DNA of 64,000 bases from an uncultured Prevotellaceae bacterium (GTDB lineage: Bacteria > Bacteroidota > Bacteroidia > Bacteroidales > Bacteroidaceae): the NCBI GenBank assembly GCA_902774795.1, contig CACYKA010000004.1, positions 30,073 through 94,072 on the forward strand. The letters are read 5' to 3'. The translations under genes were made by a program, and so were the position numbers. Positions 9,496 to 18,800 of this stretch are shown one piece after another. A model generated the notes under the pieces. The model did no database searches, was not told the DNA's origin, and was given only the letters and a program-made list of their open reading frames with translations. The stretch's first letter is position 1. Each line of letters begins with the position of its first letter.

Positions 9496-10521
9496 TTATT
9501 TAATTCCCCTCTCATTAAGCGCATTTGCATAGCGGCTTGCATTCTGTAGGTGCTCAGGGTATGTCTCGGCAAAGTTATGTGAGCCTGAGAAATCCTCTTT
9601 TGCACACATGTAGAGGTAATTATGATGCTCCAGGTTGAGTACTGCGTCAATGCCAGCCACGGAAGCTATGCGTATTGGACCTGGAGGCAGTCCCGTAGTA
9701 TAATAAGTATTATATGGGGAAGGGTAGGAGAGCATATTGTGATATATGCGCTTCAGGGAAAAGTCCTGCAATGCAAATTTCACCGTAGGATCAGCCTGTA
9801 GGGGCATGTCTGTCATCAGACGATTATAGTACATTCCTGCTACAGTAGGCTTTTCCGGAACATAGTTGGTCTCTTCGTCAACGATGCTGGCAAGCGTCTG
9901 CACCTGTATTGGGGTGAGTTCCAAAGCCTTGGCCTTTGCCAGACGTTCTTTGTTCCAGAATTTCTTATGCTCCTCACTCATATTCTCCAGCAGTTTCTTT
10001 GGACTGACATTCCAATACATCTCAAAGGTGTATGGAAGGAAGAGAGCTATGACGGTGCATGTGTCGATATCTTTTCCAAGGAATTTCAGGGAGTCGTTGT
10101 TATTGAGGTAGTCCAGCAGGTCTTCTTTCTCCATCATCAGATTCTTTGTGATGGTTTCTGCCAGTCTCTCCCTTGTCCTTACTTCCGGAACAACGATATT
10201 AATCGGAGTCTGGTTGCCGTTTCTCATGTTGCGAAACAGCGTAAAGGCGTTGGTGCTGGGTGTTATTGCATAGCGTCCCTGACGTATGTTGTTAACATAG
10301 TCGGTATGACGTGCCATTGTCATGACGGCTGTTGCACCGAAGTCATGACAGTGCTCTTCTATCTTCTTGAAAAGCGAGTCTGGGGTGTCGTTATTGTCAA
10401 TGTACAGATATACAGTCTTGTTCTGTTTGCTGATTGGAGCAAAGAGATAGAAGGCGCAGATGCCCAGAATGATAATGAGCAGGACAGCAATACCTGTATA
10501 GTATAACTTTTTACTCTTCAT
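9496..10521 (-). CDS. mltG: Endolytic murein transglycosylase MltG
   Basis: Membrane-anchored lytic transglycosylase that cleaves nascent glycan strands and is thought to set their length. From the ATG at 10521 it has 341 residues: a short basic start (MKSKKLYYTG), one membrane helix (about residues 8-28), a LysM-like region, and the YceG catalytic domain. The motif ASIVDEETNY holds the catalytic Glu and is followed by the family-typical MYYNRLMTDMPLQADPTV. Upstream in-frame codons are rejected because they lie inside the response regulator gene. The start overlaps that gene by 11 nt, indicating a two-gene operon. Confidence 0.93.
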   Translation of the reverse strand: MKSKKLYYTGIAVLLIIILGICAFYLFAPISKQNKTVYLYIDNNDTPDSLFKKIEEHCHDFGATAVMTMARHTDYVNNIRQGRYAITPSTNAFTLFRNMRNGNQTPINIVVPEVRTRERLAETITKNLMMEKEDLLDYLNNNDSLKFLGKDIDTCTVIALFLPYTFEMYWNVSPKKLLENMSEEHKKFWNKERLAKAKALELTPIQVQTLASIVDEETNYVPEKPTVAGMYYNRLMTDMPLQADPTVKFALQDFSLKRIYHNMLSYPSPYNTYYTTGLPPGPIRIASVAGIDAVLNLEHHNYLYMCAKEDFSGSHNFAETYPEHLQNASRYANALNERGIK

Positions 10522-11236
10522 CGGGTTCCAGATTGTCAATGTCGAGGATGTGGAGCTGGAAAGCGCGGGATACCAGGCGTACAGCATTTACGCTGTAGTC
10601 CCTGTGTCCGTCAGGGAACAGTTTGTTTACCAGTTCTGCCTGACGTTTCTCGAGGCTCTTGACTCCGAAGGGCATTCCTTTGAGTGTAGCAATCTGGTCT
10701 TTTGTATATCCCAGTGCCAAATGTCTGAGGAATCTCTCGTCATATTCGTCAATGTCATAATCAACGATGGCTTCCATCTTCATTATGCTTCTGTTGACGC
10801 TCTCGCGGAAGGTATCAACTATCTGTTCCATAATAGGCTCATTGAAGACATATTTCTTGCCCGCCATCACATTTGTGATGTCTATGCGTGTCAGCATTTC
10901 GCCTGTCTTGAGTATTATGCCGTCAGCACCGGCGTCAAGTACATCGATCCACAGTTTCTCGTTTAATACCTCACCTGTGAATACTAGTATCTTTATGTCT
11001 TTATGTTCAGCCTTGGTGTTACGGCACAGTTCTACACCGATTGTTGTAGAACCCTGCAGTCCTAAGTCCATCAAAACCAGGTCAGGTTGTGCGGTACGCA
11101 TCAGTTTCAGATACTCACCTTCAGTAGATGCAGTGCCTATCACCTCTGCCTCCGGCACCTGTGCCTTTAGAAGTCCTTCTGTTCCTTTCAGTTCCAGTGG
11201 TACGTCTTCTACAATGACAACCTTGAATTTTTCCAT
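10511..11236 (-). CDS. DNA-binding response regulator (receiver plus LuxR-like helix-turn-helix)
   Basis: Two-component response regulator of 241 residues. The receiver domain covers about residues 4-125, with the acidic pair E10/D11, the phospho-acceptor D57 in LVLMDLGL, the switch Thr in LVFTGE and the conserved Lys in GIILKTGE. A LuxR/NarL-like DNA-binding region is suggested at about 170-215 (HLALGYTKDQIATLKG and following helix), but it is diverged. No histidine kinase gene is next to it. It is followed by, and overlaps, mltG, so it may be an orphan regulator in a cell-wall operon. The pairing and target genes are unknown. Confidence 0.85.
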   Translation of the reverse strand: MEKFKVVIVEDVPLELKGTEGLLKAQVPEAEVIGTASTEGEYLKLMRTAQPDLVLMDLGLQGSTTIGVELCRNTKAEHKDIKILVFTGEVLNEKLWIDVLDAGADGIILKTGEMLTRIDITNVMAGKKYVFNEPIMEQIVDTFRESVNRSIMKMEAIVDYDIDEYDERFLRHLALGYTKDQIATLKGMPFGVKSLEKRQAELVNKLFPDGHRDYSVNAVRLVSRAFQLHILDIDNLEPDEE

Positions 11237-11256
11237 ATAAAGATATTAAATTAATT

Positions 11257-11400
11257 TACCTTTAATCTCTAAACTTTAATCTCTAAACTTTAATCTCTAA
11301 CCGCTAACCTCTAACCGCTAACCTCAAACCTCTAACCGCTAACCGCTCGCTCGGCTGTGCCGCTTTTACAAAGGCTTTAGCCGACTAAAAGAACCTTTTA
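11257..11400. repeat. Intergenic word array plus GC-rich hairpin-prone repeat
   Basis: Phrases of taatctctaaactt and taaccgctaacct types run to about 11345. They are followed by a GC-rich segment (cgctcggctgtgccgc, then cttttacaaagg, then gactaaaagaacc) related to the repeats around tRNA-Ser at 54.1 and 54.4 kb. It fills most of the 250-nt gap between the response regulator and the DUF4295 gene. Confidence 0.8.
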
Positions 11401-11411
11401 TATATATAAAT

Positions 11412-11458
11412 AAAAAAGTCGCATGCGTTTTAACATTGCTGTTATAAACGAATGCAAC
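11412..11458 (-). terminator. Rho-independent terminator of rpmB-rpmG-DUF4295
   Basis: On the - strand a 10-position stem (11449-11458 with 11418-11427, one mismatch and one G-U pair) is followed by a run of six T. It lies about 30 nt after the DUF4295 stop. Confidence 0.65.
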
Positions 11459-11486
11459 TTTGATAAGATTTTATCTTAAGGTTTTC

Positions 11487-11642
11487 TTATTTGAAGAAAG
11501 CCTGAACGTCTTCATTGCGAACCATCTGTTCGTCAAAGATGTAAGCACCAGTCTTAGGGCTCTTGACCATCTTTATAACTTTGCTATATGCACGACCATC
11601 CGTAGAACCTTCGTGGAGGGTAGCGACCGCTTTCTTTGCCAT
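11487..11642 (-). CDS. DUF4295 family small protein
   Basis: A 51-residue basic protein beginning MAKKAVATLHEGSTDGRAYS and ending EDVQAFFK, read from an ATG at 11642. It matches DUF4295, a family found in Bacteroidota directly after rpmB and rpmG, so it is likely a lineage-specific ribosome-associated protein; that role is inference from position. It follows rpmG by 10 nt in the same operon. Confidence 0.9.
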   Translation of the reverse strand: MAKKAVATLHEGSTDGRAYSKVIKMVKSPKTGAYIFDEQMVRNEDVQAFFK

Positions 11643-11652
11643 AGTCTAATTA

Positions 11653-11844
11653 TTACTTTATTTCCTTGTGAAGAGTCATCTTCTTCAGGATTGGGTTATA
11701 CTTCATGAGTTCCAGACGCTCTGGAGTGTTCTTACGATTCTTGGTTGTAATATAACGGCTTGTGCCTGGCATGCCGCTATTTTTAATCTCGGTGCATTCG
11801 AGGATTACCTGAACGCGATTACCTTTTGCTTTCTTTGATGCCAT
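11653..11844 (-). CDS. rpmG: 50S ribosomal protein L33
   Basis: Large-subunit ribosomal protein of 63 residues, [21 protein letters not shown].., with the family-typical [22 protein letters not shown]. It has one Cys and so is the zinc-free form. It lies between rpmB and the DUF4295 gene, with gaps of 45 and 10 nt. Confidence 0.96.
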   Translation of the reverse strand: MASKKAKGNRVQVILECTEIKNSGMPGTSRYITTKNRKNTPERLELMKYNPILKKMTLHKEIK

Positions 11845-11889
11845 AACTGTTATTCTCTTCTTTTAGATACTTGGAGCACTTGCCTTGAG

Positions 11890-12153
11890 TTACTCACCAA
11901 TAACTTTAATATCCTTCCAATCTACATAGCCATTCTTAACGGCCTGCTTGAGTGCTGCATCAAGACCTACCTTGTTAATCAAGCGAAGACCTGCAGCTGA
12001 AATCTTGAGGCTGATCCAGCATTCCTCCTCTACATAGTAGAACTTCTTGCTGAAGAGGTTCACGTCAAAGGTACGCTTTGTGCGATGCTTTGAGTGAGAT
12101 ACGTTGTTGCCGATCATTGCCTTTTTACCTGTAATTTGACAAATTTTAGACAT
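11890..12153 (-). CDS. rpmB: 50S ribosomal protein L28
   Basis: Large-subunit ribosomal protein of 87 residues. The N-terminal [27 protein letters not shown] is followed by the expected [19 protein letters not shown] and a C-terminal helical region with GLDAALKQA. It is the first gene of a three-gene operon; a TACCTTTG promoter element lies 54 nt upstream. Confidence 0.96.
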   Translation of the reverse strand: MSKICQITGKKAMIGNNVSHSKHRTKRTFDVNLFSKKFYYVEEECWISLKISAAGLRLINKVGLDAALKQAVKNGYVDWKDIKVIGE

Positions 12154-12206
12154 TTCAGTATTCTGTTTTTAGTACGTTTTTAATGCTACTTATTCCAAAC
12201 AGTGTG

Positions 12207-12214
12207 CAAAGGTA
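12207..12214 (-). promoter_or_regulatory. Promoter -7 element of rpmB-rpmG-DUF4295
   Basis: The - strand reads TACCTTTG, an exact TAnnTTTG match, with transcription expected to start near 12200 and a leader of about 45 nt before the rpmB ATG. No clear -33 TTTG is visible. Confidence 0.7.
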
Positions 12215-12326
12215 CAAAAAAAGTTTAAGATAATCATACTATGTATCTTTGGTGGTATCTGATTTTAAGATTTTTTAAGCATTCGGGTTGATAAAAATAA
12301 ATTTTTCCTTTTTTTTCGATACAGAA

Positions 12327-12358
12327 TTTGTTTATGTCAATAAATTGTTTTACCTTTG
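12327..12358 (+). promoter_or_regulatory. Promoter of the tRNA-Thr/tRNA-Gly genes
   Basis: TTTG at 12327-12330 and TACCTTTG at 12351-12358 are separated by 20 nt, a full match to the Bacteroidota -33/-7 consensus. The start point should lie near 12365, about 30 nt before tRNA-Thr. Confidence 0.8.
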
Positions 12359-12393
12359 CAGTCGCATTTCAGAAAAATGATTTGCTTACGTGT

Positions 12394-12466
<73 letters not shown>

Positions 12467-12507
12467 CTGAAGGTCGGACTCTTAGGGGTTTGACCTTTTT
12501 TATTTAG

Positions 12508-12580
12508 GCGGTAATAGCTCAGTTGGTAGAGCAGCGGCTTCCCAAGCCGCAGGTCACGGGTTCGAGCCCCGCTTACCGCT
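12508..12580 (+). tRNA. tRNA-Gly (anticodon CCC)
   Basis: 73-nt cloverleaf with acceptor stem GCGGTAA/TTACCGC, anticodon stem GCGGC/GCCGC with loop TTCCCAA, and T loop TTCGAGC. No CCA is encoded. It starts 41 nt after tRNA-Thr and ends 27 nt before the antiporter gene. Confidence 0.96.
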
Positions 12581-12607
12581 CAAGCATCTCCTAGGTAAAG
12601 GAAAAGT

Positions 12608-13978
12608 ATGTCAATTGTCATTGCATTAATACTTATCGTCAGTTTGTTCTTCATTGCCACAGAGCAGTGGACAAATATTAATAAGGCTGCCGTTGCAGTC
12701 TTTGCCTGTACCTTGGGATGGGTTCTCTATATCAGTTTTGGAGCCGATTTCGTAGGTGTTCGTCATTTACAGGATTATCAGACATATCTTAACGGCATAC
12801 AGTCAAACAGCGTTGCCGTCAAGGAATATATAGCCAAAAATGTATTTCTGCCGTATGTGGCGTATGCTGCCGAGGTGGCACTTTTCCTTCTTGCCACCAT
12901 GAGCATTGTGAACATTCTCCATACCAACGGATGTTTCGATTTCCTTACATTATGGATAAGGACGCATAACAGCAGAAGTCTTCTGTGGAAGCTTACTGCA
13001 TTCTCATTCTTCATGTCAGCCAATCTCGATAATGTCTCCACTATCGTCCTGATGCTGACGGTAACGAATATAGTGCTGCCGCGAACCAGGGACAGGATGC
13101 TTTACGGGTCCATGGTGCTGATAGCAGTCATCTTCGGAGGAGCTATGACAGTTATCGGTGACCCTACTGGTCTTGTCTTGTGGAATAGAGGTCTGATAAC
13201 GGCAACAGGCTATTCTATGTCCATGGCACTGCCGTGTCTGTTGGCATGGATAATACCAACGGCATTAGTCAGCATACGTCTGCCGGAAAAGATAGAGATA
13301 GAGCATCCTCGTATGCCTTACAGGGGCGATGATACCAATATGCGTTTCTGGCAGAGAGGCATCATGTTTATTGTTGCTATTGGCGGACTGTGGTTCATAC
13401 CGTCATTCACGTCAATAACAAAGCTTCCTCCGTTCCTAGGAGCATTCTGCGTATTGAGTCTGCTGTGGATAGTCAACGAGATATTCAATCATACGCTGTT
13501 CTCTGTAACACGTCGTTTCCGTGTTGATGATACACCGCAGAGAATGCTTTACAATACCGTACAGCAGATATTATATATAGTAGGTGTAATACTTGCAGTC
13601 GGTGTGGTTATTGAGACTGGAGCCATATCATGGTTCTCAGAGCGTATAGACAGCATTATCGGAAATATCTGGATTATCGGTGTGATAACTGGTCTTATAT
13701 CGACCGTGCTTGACAGTTTCGCTTCATGTATCACAATGGTGTCACTCCATGATGTGTCAACGGTGGATGCTTATTATACTGTTGACGGTGCATACTGGAA
13801 GGTACTCTCTTATGCTACCTCCGTAGGCGGTAGCATCCTTGCCTTCGGCAGTATCAGCGGCGTGGTATTCATGCAGCGTCAGGGAGTCAGCTTGTCATGG
13901 TACTTCAAGCACGTTACACCATTGGCTCTTACAGGAGGTATCATCGGTTTCATAGTATTGTGTCTGGAACTGGTATGA
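12608..13978 (+). CDS. nhaD: NhaD-type sodium:proton antiporter
   Basis: Inner-membrane Na+/H+ exchanger of the NhaD group in the ArsB/NhaD (ion transporter) superfamily. The 456 residues contain about eleven hydrophobic segments. Family stretches are visible: SANLDNVSTIVLMLTVTNIV around residue 140 and MTVIGDPTGLVLWNRG around residue 180, followed in the C-terminal half by VLDSFASCITMVS. The start is 27 nt after tRNA-Gly and no separate promoter is evident, so it may be read through from the tRNA promoter. The TGA overlaps the ATG of the next gene. Confidence 0.87.
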   Translation: MSIVIALILIVSLFFIATEQWTNINKAAVAVFACTLGWVLYISFGADFVGVRHLQDYQTYLNGIQSNSVAVKEYIAKNVFLPYVAYAAEVALFLLATMSIVNILHTNGCFDFLTLWIRTHNSRSLLWKLTAFSFFMSANLDNVSTIVLMLTVTNIVLPRTRDRMLYGSMVLIAVIFGGAMTVIGDPTGLVLWNRGLITATGYSMSMALPCLLAWIIPTALVSIRLPEKIEIEHPRMPYRGDDTNMRFWQRGIMFIVAIGGLWFIPSFTSITKLPPFLGAFCVLSLLWIVNEIFNHTLFSVTRRFRVDDTPQRMLYNTVQQILYIVGVILAVGVVIETGAISWFSERIDSIIGNIWIIGVITGLISTVLDSFASCITMVSLHDVSTVDAYYTVDGAYWKVLSYATSVGGSILAFGSISGVVFMQRQGVSLSWYFKHVTPLALTGGIIGFIVLCLELV

Positions 13979-14838
13979 AACTCACTTTCTTAGGAACGGG
14001 AACATCCATTGGCGTACCTGCAATAGGGTGCCAGTGTGAGGTGTGCCGCAGTACCGACCCTCGTGACAAGCGTCTCAGGGCCTCTGCACTGTTGGAAACA
14101 GACAAAGGGCTTCGCGTACTTATCGACTGCGGACCGGATCTGCGCCAGCAGATTATGAACCGTTTCGGTATTCTTGATGCCGTTCTTATTACCCACTCAC
14201 ACTATGACCATGTTGGCGGTGCTGACGATTTGCGTCCCTTTGCGTGGTTTGGAGATGTCAATGTCTATGCCTCGTATGATGTTATAGAGACCTTGCATAC
14301 TACAATGCCCTATTGCTTCAGGAAACAGTTGTATCCAGGAGTGCCTCATCTGAAGTTGCATGAAGCAAAGCCTGGCGTTCCAATTTATGTCTCTCGTAAG
14401 AATGATATTGTGGTTAATTTCCCAGGCAGTGGTGCTACATTAGAGGGAGTGATGCATAAGGAGGGGCGTACTGAGGTTATTCCGAAGGTTGATGAAGTAT
14501 TGGAGATAATCCCCCTCACCGTTATGCATGGTGCGCTCCCCATTCTAGGTTATCGTATCGGCAACCTGGCATATATCACGGATATGAAGAGCATTCCGGC
14601 AGAGAGCCTTCCACTTTTGGAAGGAGTACAAGTCCTTGTTGTCAATGCCCTGCGTTTTGAGAAAGAGCATCACAGTCATCAGCTTGTAGATGACGCCATT
14701 CGCTTTGCCCGTGAGATTGGGGCAGGGGAGACGTATTTCACGCACCTTACCCACGACATCGGCACCCATGACATTGCCAATTCACACCTCCCCGCAGGCT
14801 TCCATTTCGCCTACGATGGACAAGAAGTGAGATGTTAG
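13975..14838 (+). CDS. PhnP-like metallo-beta-lactamase fold phosphodiesterase
   Basis: Metallohydrolase of 287 residues, similar to phosphoribosyl 1,2-cyclic phosphate phosphodiesterase PhnP. The first residues are MKLTFLGTGTSIGVPAIGCQCEVC. The C19-Q-C21-x-x-C24 set matches the structural zinc site of PhnP, and H74-S-H76-Y-D78-H79 is the metallo-beta-lactamase motif. A C-terminal HLTHDIGTHD supplies further His ligands. No phosphonate genes are nearby, so the true substrate may be another cyclic phosphate. The ATG overlaps the upstream TGA (ATGA), showing translational coupling to nhaD. A start 26 codons upstream is rejected because it lies deep in nhaD. Confidence 0.88.
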   Translation: MKLTFLGTGTSIGVPAIGCQCEVCRSTDPRDKRLRASALLETDKGLRVLIDCGPDLRQQIMNRFGILDAVLITHSHYDHVGGADDLRPFAWFGDVNVYASYDVIETLHTTMPYCFRKQLYPGVPHLKLHEAKPGVPIYVSRKNDIVVNFPGSGATLEGVMHKEGRTEVIPKVDEVLEIIPLTVMHGALPILGYRIGNLAYITDMKSIPAESLPLLEGVQVLVVNALRFEKEHHSHQLVDDAIRFAREIGAGETYFTHLTHDIGTHDIANSHLPAGFHFAYDGQEVRC

Positions 14839-14895
14839 ATGTATGATGTTTTTGTCCCGCAGAAAGCGCGGAAAGCGCTGATATTTTTAGTTAAA

Positions 14896-15308
14896 AAAAA
14901 CAAGAAAAACACCCATATCAGTATGTAAGTGCTTTCAGCTCTTTTACGATGCAAGGCATATATTTTTACTCGTAAGCAAGCTTCCAGATAAAAATATCTA
15001 CCTTACATCTTAGTCTCTTGCAGAGACCTGACATACTGACATGGGCAAATACACCAGTTTCTTTGAAACTTCAAAAACTGTTTGTCTCTTAATCCATTAA
15101 TCTGTCAAAGCCAGTCTGACTGTGACCTCGGTTTTTCAGGTTTGGTACAAACCGATGTTTTTGCCTGCTGATGTCATAACCTGACGCAGGCAGGTGGAGG
15201 AATTCAAGTGATATAGACTTGGAAGCTTGTTTACATAGGCAATAGCACTTGAATCCTTCCTAGAGTCTGTTAAGACTTATTACATTAGCAGGTGTTTTTC
15301 TTGTTTTT
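14896..15308. ncRNA. Candidate large structured RNA or inverted-repeat element
   Basis: The ends form an 18-nt perfect inverted repeat (14896-14913 with 15291-15308). Inside, 14912-14926 pairs with 15031-15045 (14 of 15). 15202-15210 pairs with 15246-15254 and extends by a bulge and five more pairs. 15162-15168 pairs with 15186-15192. Small hairpins lie at 15056-15070, 15128-15155 and about 15264-15277. A 15-nt stretch in the loop of the first domain (14972-14986) is complementary, counting one G-U, to the loop of the last domain (15220-15234), a possible kissing interaction. It has no tmRNA, RNase P or group II intron landmarks. The strand is undecided; wobble pairs slightly favour +. A MITE-like element is the main alternative. 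Confidence 0.5.
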
Positions 15309-15389
15309 GTCTTTAACACTCAAGGAAGGTAGTAGCAAGGTCGTTCGGCCGTCGTAGCAAGGTCGTAGATAGGGCGGCGGACGGACAGC

Positions 15390-15457
15390 CACGAAACGGC
15401 GTATTGAGGTCATCGAAACGCCGTATCAAGGGTCACGAAACGGCGTATCGTAAAAAG
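15390..15457. repeat. Degenerate direct repeats with cgaaacggcgtat core
   Basis: Three copies of cgaaacg(g/c)cgtat occur at a spacing of 22-23 nt, separated by tgaggtcat- and caagggtca-like spacers. There are too few copies and too much variation for a CRISPR array. Confidence 0.6.
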
Positions 15458-15540
15458 TGTTATTTTTTGTCCCGCAGATCTCGCAGATATAGCAGATTTT
15501 TTTACCTCACACAGATAGCACTGATAACACTGATAAAATA

Positions 15541-15675
15541 TATCGCGGCTCACGCATAATGCTATAGCATGATGCAGGGCTATAGGTGCGAGCCGGCACT
15601 CTGAAAGTTCACTCTCAAGATGCCGGTAGCACTATTGCCCATAGCCGTAGGTATACCTACGACATAGCCACGATA
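15541..15675. ncRNA. Second candidate structured element
   Basis: A 10-position closing stem (15541-15550 with 15666-15675, one mismatch that becomes G-U on the - strand) encloses a palindromic hairpin ATGCTATAGCAT, a CGGCTC..CGCA/TGCGAGCCG stem, a CCGGCA/TGCCGG stem and the palindrome GTAGGTATACCTAC (15647-15660). Inverted copies of the cccgcaga phrase flank it. It lies downstream of the - strand giant gene terminator, so it is likely independent of that gene. Function is unknown. Confidence 0.35.
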
Positions 15676-15745
15676 AATTCTTTCTGCCATATCTGCGCTT
15701 TCAGCGGGACTTATAATCAACATCTGTGTACCTAAAAATAGGGCA

Positions 15746-15785
15746 AAAAAATCAACCTATGTTCGTGACGCCACGAACATAGGTT
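15746..15785 (-). terminator. Rho-independent terminator of the giant surface gene
   Basis: A perfect 14-bp stem with a 4-nt loop (15754-15785) is followed on the - strand by a run of seven T. It lies 70 nt after the stop of the giant gene, and its arms contain CCTATGTTCGTG. Confidence 0.85.
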
Positions 15786-15856
15786 GTTTGGGGGTAGTAA
15801 CCCGGGTTCGTGAGCCCACGAACATAGGGTTCATTTTTGGGGGCAGTATTTTGCTT

Positions 15857-18800
15857 TTAATTTACTGATATTTTCTTGCCGTTGATGATATAGATTCCAG
15901 GAGAAACTCTCTGCTTCCAAGTGCCGTCAAGAACCTGCTCTTCAGTCGCTACGCGACGTCCCTGCATGTCATAGACATAACCGTCACCGACATACTCACG
16001 ACGCTCAGTCACTTCCTCATCCTCATTCTGTTCTCTGCCATATTCTTCCGTCTCTACAAAGAGGTCATCGAAGACAACAGGTACGAAATCAACACTGCCG
16101 CGTGTCATTCCACGGGCATCGCTGCCACCACCACCTGTTGCACGGTAATATACCTTATTGCTTAAAACATACCAGTTATTACGAATCCATCCGCCTTTAG
16201 AACCGTTTTCTTCCTTATTTGGATTAGCATTCAGGTAGAAACCAAGGCCTGCGTTGTCTTGTGAAGGTAGTGTGGCTTTAATATTACCAGTTTCAGAATA
16301 AGGATGAAGAGGGTCATCATTGTCTTTTACAATTGTTCCCTTTAGTGGCAAGCCGAACACGTACACATCATTGCCAGCAGTAAGTTTCTGTTCCAGATAT
16401 TCGCCCGAAAGAATGTTATCACGTTCACCTAAATCATCTTCATTGGAAGTAAAACCAGATGTTAGAGAGGTCGAAGGTGATGATGTCGGTATAGTCACCT
16501 TGATGACATCTGTCTGGTCCCACATAGCCAATAAGGCTGGTGTTCCTGCTGGTACGAACTTATTGTTCCCAGCGTAAGTTCCTGTATTATATCTGCCAAT
16601 AGATTTCGGATGTAAATCACTTGGCGGACTCCATGGCGAATTGGCAGATTCGCATAGGAATGCCTGATAAACTCTTAAATATTCCTCTTCTTCTATCTTT
16701 TCTTCATTATCATCTGGCAGCAAGATGTCAAATGGATAATATACGGACGCATAGTTATATGATGTACCGCGCATAGCTTCGTCACCACCACTATGGGTTA
16801 TGATGTTCAGTCCTATCATGTTAGCTGGTTGCAAGCACCACTTCGCATGGTCGGTATGTGTATTGTGCGTCAGTTTCAGGTCGTAAATGTTGGCTCCATC
16901 GTCTTGGTGATAGCTCAGATACTTTCTATTAGCAGGAACAGTTCTGTCGTGTATCAGGAAGACACCACCGCCAATATCCATCATCCATAATGCTGATGCT
17001 TCACCCGCTGTAGCTGTCATATAGGCTTTTGCTCGTACACCATCGCCTTCAGCCACATTCTGAGCAGTTGCACCCTTGACATATAGTCCCTGAGTGCTCA
17101 TAACAACATTACTGTTGTTGTTATTGGCATCATTATAAGTGATATAGAAAATACTTGCAGGATCATACTCTACAGCAGGGATAGGTATATCACCACGAGT
17201 GGCATTTGATGTCGTGTAACCTCCACCAAGAATATCGAATGTAGTCTCCACGCCTTCCTTTTCATAGAAGTGCATGGGTATTGCATTTGTCAACTCTGTC
17301 TTGTGCGTATATCCACTTGCATAGCGGATAGGGTCAATTCCCTCAATTCCTGAAGGTGAATGCAGACGATAATAACCTGCTACGAATGGCTCAAGGTTTC
17401 TATCGTCATACACTAACGCCTGTGCAGCCATCAATTGAGCAGAAGTAATTTCTGTGTCACCTAAGATGGCCGTAGCAAGTTCTGTGTTTTCATTATAAAC
17501 ATCTTCAGTTAATGCGCCAATATATCCAACATATCTGAAGTAAGGGTCAAACATGTCCTTACTCAGTCCGAATGTAAACTCTGTTGGAGTATTACTAAGT
17601 TTTATGTGTATTCCTGATGCTCCATCATTGACGGTCTTGAAATAATATTGGTCACCAGAATTGTTGACAACAGGGTGAATACGGAAGTATCCGTCAGTAG
17701 GTGCATACAATAGTTCGAAAACACCATTAGGATTTGTATCATCCCCCTTGTTGATTGTAATGTCAACAGAGTATGCCACTGTCGGTGCTGAAGTCGGAAC
17801 CATAATCTTGTCAGTTTCACCTGCATTGTCGTTACCGCTATTCTTATAGATGTAGCGATTATAGAAAATGAAGCCGTATGGATCGCCGACAGGTGACCAC
17901 AGGTAGTCGTTGGTGTAGTGCGTACCGTGTCCCGACTTCACCTCCAATCCCCAGGCATTGGTATATTGTGCCAACCATGGTGTGTCGCCTACCTTCGATT
18001 CCAAGGTGTACCATTTGTTCTGTGAAGGATTTGTCACAAAACCTTCACCTGCATTGGTCGACAGGTCACCATCAAAAGAATAAACTATGTTGATGTGTAC
18101 GATCTTACCCAATAGGCCTGTATCGTCACCCATCTGTTTGACTTCATATCCCTTATACTTGTTGTTCATTGCATCGACGGCTACTCCTTCTTGGGTATAC
18201 ACGCCATCTACGATGAATGAATATACAACATTAGGACGATAGAACACATCAGGAACTTTCAGTACGTCACCCAAACTGATATGTCCTGCATCGTAACAGT
18301 AGGTGGTGTTTGTGCCAGAAGAACCATATGGCAATGTCCATCCTAACTGATAAGTGTCACCAGCTATCGTAGTCGCGCTTGTTAAGTCACGCTTCGTGGT
18401 TCCGTCCCATTGCTTCTTGTCGGTTGACGAATTCCATTCCACAGGAGTAGACGGCATGGTCTGATTAGCGCGATAAGGAATCTCTGCTGTCTTGTTACCG
18501 ATATTAGCAAGCACTAAGTGATATACAACCTTGTGTGTAGCCAATGCGAAGATTATATACTGGGTTGGGGCACTGGTGGTGAGCGCGTCTCCATGTCCGC
18601 TAAGCATTGTGGTCTTGTCGCCTGTCTTTGCCAGTACACCATAGTCATAGTCATCACGACTAAGGAGCATGAATGTGGTAGGCGATTCATCCAAATTACA
18701 AGTTGTTGTAGTAGCCTCATGAACATACTTGCCTGTCTCACCTATACTCTTAATCTTTATAGCATATGGGTCGTCTCCTTCCAATGTCCATTCGTATACA

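Larger units (their letters stand above)
14839..15856. other. Gene-free kilobase of nested inverted repeats
   Basis: No credible protein gene is present. Three copies of a gtcccgcagaaagcgc-like phrase occur at about 14854, 15469 and, inverted, 15694. Inside lie a 413-nt candidate structured RNA (14896-15308), three degenerate 22-23 nt direct repeats (about 15390-15457), a second inverted-repeat cluster (15541-15675), and the terminator of the - strand giant gene. A short copy of the terminator hairpin (gttcgtg/cacgaac) lies at about 15805-15822. Confidence 0.75.

Noticed and set aside
14896-15308. tmRNA, RNase P RNA, retron msr-msd or group II intron as identity of the structured element
   Set aside because: No tmRNA ends, no GAGGAAAGTCC-like RNase P core, no reverse transcriptase gene nearby, and no intron domain V motif on either strand.
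15390-15457. CRISPR array from cgaaacggcgtat repeats
   Set aside because: Only three degenerate copies with short repeat-like spacers and no cas genes.
15754-15822. Two gttcgtg/cacgaac hairpins as a regulatory operator pair
   Set aside because: The perfect one has a T run on the - strand right after the giant gene and is better explained as its terminator; the other is a short degenerate copy.
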